Source: Mageeibacillus sp. UBA1243 (GTDB lineage: Bacteria; Bacillota; Clostridia; UBA1212). Taken from it: a stretch of 6,757 nt of DNA. Positions 5,029 through 6,757 of this stretch are shown here, in pieces. The stretch is from NCBI GenBank assembly GCA_002308595.1, contig DBWH01000067.1, forward strand, positions 9,918-16,674. The letters run 5' to 3'. Every line of letters starts with the position of its first letter. Within the stretch, counting starts at the first letter, position 1. Below the pieces are notes generated by a model, which did no database searches, was not told where the DNA came from, and was given only the letters and a program-made list of their open reading frames with translations. A program made the position numbers and the translations under genes.

Positions 5029-5391
5029 ATGAAAGAATCGGGCGAGATGTATCTCGAGACTATACTTGTAGAATCAAGGAAACGTGACCACGTGAGGTCC
5101 GTTGACGTTGCCGCAGGGCTCGGCGTCACGAGGCCGTCCGTCAGCCGCGCCATTTCTCACCTTAAAGACGGGAAATATATAGCTATTGACGACAGCGGCT
5201 ATATCACCCTGACCGACAGCGGCAGAGCCATTGCCGAAAAGATTTACGAGAGGCACCGCGTGCTCTCCGCCCTTCTCACAAACCTCGGCGTTGACGAGAA
5301 GACGGCAACGGACGACGCCTGCAAGATCGAGCACGTCATAAGCGACAAAACGTTTGAAGCCATTAAAAAGAAGATTAAAGATATGAATTAA
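5029..5391 (+). CDS. DtxR/MntR-family metal-dependent transcriptional regulator, iron-type ligands
   Basis: This 120-residue protein has the DtxR-family plan without the C-terminal SH3-like domain: a winged helix-turn-helix (about 1-63) with DVAAGLGVTRPSVSRAISHLKDGKYI as recognition region and SGYITLTDSG as wing, then the dimerisation and metal-binding helices (about 64-120). Expected ligands are visible: Met7, Glu10, His76, Cys98, Glu101 and His102. Met7 and Cys98 correspond to Met10 and Cys102 of DtxR, whereas Mn-sensing MntR has Asp and Glu there, so iron is the likely signal. The DtxR ancillary-site residues Glu83 and His98 are Ser80 and Thr94 here. The ATG at 5029 follows GGAGG at 8 bases. 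It is transcribed divergently from the feo operon, and the palindromes at 4812-4829 and 4217-4232 are its probable targets. It likely represses feo when Fe2+-loaded; this role is inferred. A homologue of about 140 residues such as MntR is slightly longer. Confidence 0.9.
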   Translation: MKESGEMYLETILVESRKRDHVRSVDVAAGLGVTRPSVSRAISHLKDGKYIAIDDSGYITLTDSGRAIAEKIYERHRVLSALLTNLGVDEKTATDDACKIEHVISDKTFEAIKKKIKDMN

Positions 5392-5414
5392 TTTTTATCT
5401 TTATGAATGAATAA

Positions 5415-5461
5415 AAAAAATGCTACGCGGAAAAACTGAATAAATCCGCGTAGCATTTTTT
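5415..5461. terminator. Bidirectional terminator between the regulator and the LRR gene
   Basis: TGCTACGCGG (5421-5430) pairs perfectly with CCGCGTAGCA (5446-5455) around a 15-base loop. It is flanked by an A run on the left (5413-5420) and a T run on the right (5456-5461), which pair with each other and provide a T tract on either strand. It lies between two converging genes and can end both transcripts. Confidence 0.93.
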
Positions 5462-5500
5462 ATGTCATTGCCCTGAACCCTCAGGCCCCGGGCTGTTTCA

Positions 5501-6757
5501 TTATTCCGTTATTTCGGTGGGCTCTTCCGACGCGCCGTTCATCATCGTGCAGCCGTTGAATGCGTCGGCGTCTGCCGTGTAACCGTCTGCAAAGTCAACC
5601 GTTGTGAGCTTCGTGCAGTTGTTGAAGGCTCTCGGTCCGACAGCGGCAACGCCCTTGGCGGTAATCTTTACGAGCGTATTGCAGCTTGAGAAAGCAAACT
5701 CGGGAAGCTCTGTGATCGACTCGGGGAGAGTGATCTCTGCAAGTCTGTAGGTCTCCGCGAACGCGCCGCCGGCAATCTTCTTGATGCCGATTGTGTCGGT
5801 GATGACCGTAGCGTTCTCAAAGAGGTTGTACCTGATGAGGATTCCGTCGCCTGCGATCATATAGTCGCTGCCGTCATTCTCACGCCAGAAAGTGTTTGTG
5901 AAAGCGTATGCGCCGATTTCGCTGACCGATGCGGGAACCGTGACGTCCTTGAGGCTCAGGCAGTTGTAGAAAGCCATCTTGCCGATTTCGGTAACGTTCT
6001 CCGGAATCACAATCTCCGTGAGGTCTGCGCAGCCGTAGAATGCGTAGTCGCCGATTGTCTTGAGCGTGCTCGGGAGAGTGACGCGTGTAAGATTCTTGCA
6101 GCTGTAGAAAGCGGCTGAGCCGATGCTCTCAACGCCCTCTTCAACAATCACTTCGAACAGGTTGTCGGAGTAATAGAAAGCGTTATCGCCAATGGATTTA
6201 ACTGTTCCGGGAATGACCACGGTGTACCAGTTGTCTTTGTCGTAGAACTTGCCTTCCGGAATCTCGTCGCCGACGATTTTCGCGGAGATGACCTTGGCGT
6301 CAGAATCGTTGATCTCAGCGCCTGCGGAAACTTTTATCAGAACGCCGTCGCCTACAACGAGCAGATTCGTCTCTTCGTCAGCTTCCCAGTTCTCAAACCA
6401 GGGTGTGCCTGCGAAAGCGTCAACGCCAATCTTTTCGACTTTCTTGCCGATTATAACGTTCTCTGCGGCTGTGCAGCCTGAGAAAGCGCCTTTTCCGATG
6501 AATGTGAGCTTGTCGCCGATGAAAATGTTCTCAATTGCGGAGCATCCTGCAAAAGCGAAATCGCCAATGCTGAGAACCGAGTCGGGAATCGACACCTTGT
6601 TTTCGACGTCTTTTCCGGGATCCGGCTGGGAGGGTTCCTCTGTGGGGACCTCTGTGGGGATCTCTGTAGCCTCAGCGGGCTCCTCTGTTTCGGATGTCCC
6701 GCCCTCTTCTGTCTCCTCACCTTCGGCTCCCGGAGTTGCGTCGGCAGGGTCGGGAGT
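5501..6757 (-). CDS. BspA-like LRR_5 repeat protein, N-terminus beyond window edge
   Basis: The frame is open to the right edge, giving 418 visible C-terminal residues. The first 54 (6596-6757) are a linker rich in Thr, Pro and Glu, with 18 acidic residues and PTE repeats. The rest is about twelve leucine-rich repeats of the LRR_5/BspA type, each near 23 residues, with the core IP..V..IG..AF..C..L. Two repeats end in a Trp-Glu-Asn block (6386-6406 and 5876-5896) followed by a GDG[VI]LI[KR] strand (6332-6352 and 5831-5851), breaking the array in the same way twice. The tail (SEEPTEITE) is again acidic. Such proteins are usually exported or surface-attached and take part in adhesion or binding. 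The signal peptide or lipobox expected here would lie outside the window, so location is inferred. A GTG at 6595 could open a shorter frame, but it lies inside an uninterrupted reading frame with no ribosome site and is not the true start. Confidence 0.9.
   Translation of the reverse strand, partial: TPDPADATPGAEGEETEEGGTSETEEPAEATEIPTEVPTEEPSQPDPGKDVENKVSIPDSVLSIGDFAFAGCSAIENIFIGDKLTFIGKGAFSGCTAAENVIIGKKVEKIGVDAFAGTPWFENWEADEETNLLVVGDGVLIKVSAGAEINDSDAKVISAKIVGDEIPEGKFYDKDNWYTVVIPGTVKSIGDNAFYYSDNLFEVIVEEGVESIGSAAFYSCKNLTRVTLPSTLKTIGDYAFYGCADLTEIVIPENVTEIGKMAFYNCLSLKDVTVPASVSEIGAYAFTNTFWRENDGSDYMIAGDGILIRYNLFENATVITDTIGIKKIAGGAFAETYRLAEITLPESITELPEFAFSSCNTLVKITAKGVAAVGPRAFNNCTKLTTVDFADGYTADADAFNGCTMMNGASEEPTEITE

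Overview
The window reads as chromosomal DNA from an anaerobic Gram-positive bacterium of the class Clostridia, most likely a gut or rumen relative of the Ruminococcaceae/Oscillospiraceae. The evidence is a small clostridial-type 2[4Fe-4S] ferredoxin, a Firmicutes-style feoA-feoA-feoB operon ending in a FeoB-associated Cys-rich membrane protein, strong purine-rich ribosome sites, sigma-A type promoters and a BspA-like leucine-rich-repeat (LRR_5) protein. The taxonomic call is inference; no rRNA or other marker is present.

Layout, left to right. (1) 1-197: the start of a ferredoxin gene on the minus strand, with promoter and ribosome site; its 3' end lies outside the window. (2) about 318-1139: an AT-rich accessory patch holding a decayed plus-strand fragment of an IS3-family transposase that abuts an unrecognised 153-residue minus-strand gene with its own extended -10 promoter. 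(3) 1246-4862: a minus-strand ferrous iron uptake operon, transcribed from about 4828 leftward: feoA1, feoA2, feoB and a FeoB-associated Cys-rich protein, closed by a strong terminator. (4) 4955-5391: a divergent plus-strand DtxR/MntR-family regulator with its own promoter. (5) 5415-5461: a bidirectional terminator. (6) 5501-6757: the C-terminal part of an LRR_5 protein on the minus strand, with its N-terminus beyond the right edge.

The genes in parts 3 and 4 form a coherent circuit. FeoB is the GTPase-coupled Fe2+ permease, the two FeoA proteins are its small SH3-like cytosolic partners, and the Cys-rich membrane protein is a known companion of FeoB in Firmicutes. Two near-identical palindromes (GTTAGNNANAGCTAAC) lie at the feoA1 transcription start and in the feoA2-feoB gap. 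They are the obvious candidates for binding by the divergently encoded regulator, whose metal ligands (Met7, Cys98, Glu101, His102) are of the iron-sensing DtxR type.

Most of the window is a recognisable iron-uptake locus and not a new system. The least ordinary points are an acidic domain of about 110 residues inserted in the first external loop of FeoB, the second operator placed inside the operon, a 38-base hairpin-like palindrome in front of the regulator promoter, and the unrecognised gene whose stop codon coincides with the breakpoint of the IS3 relic.
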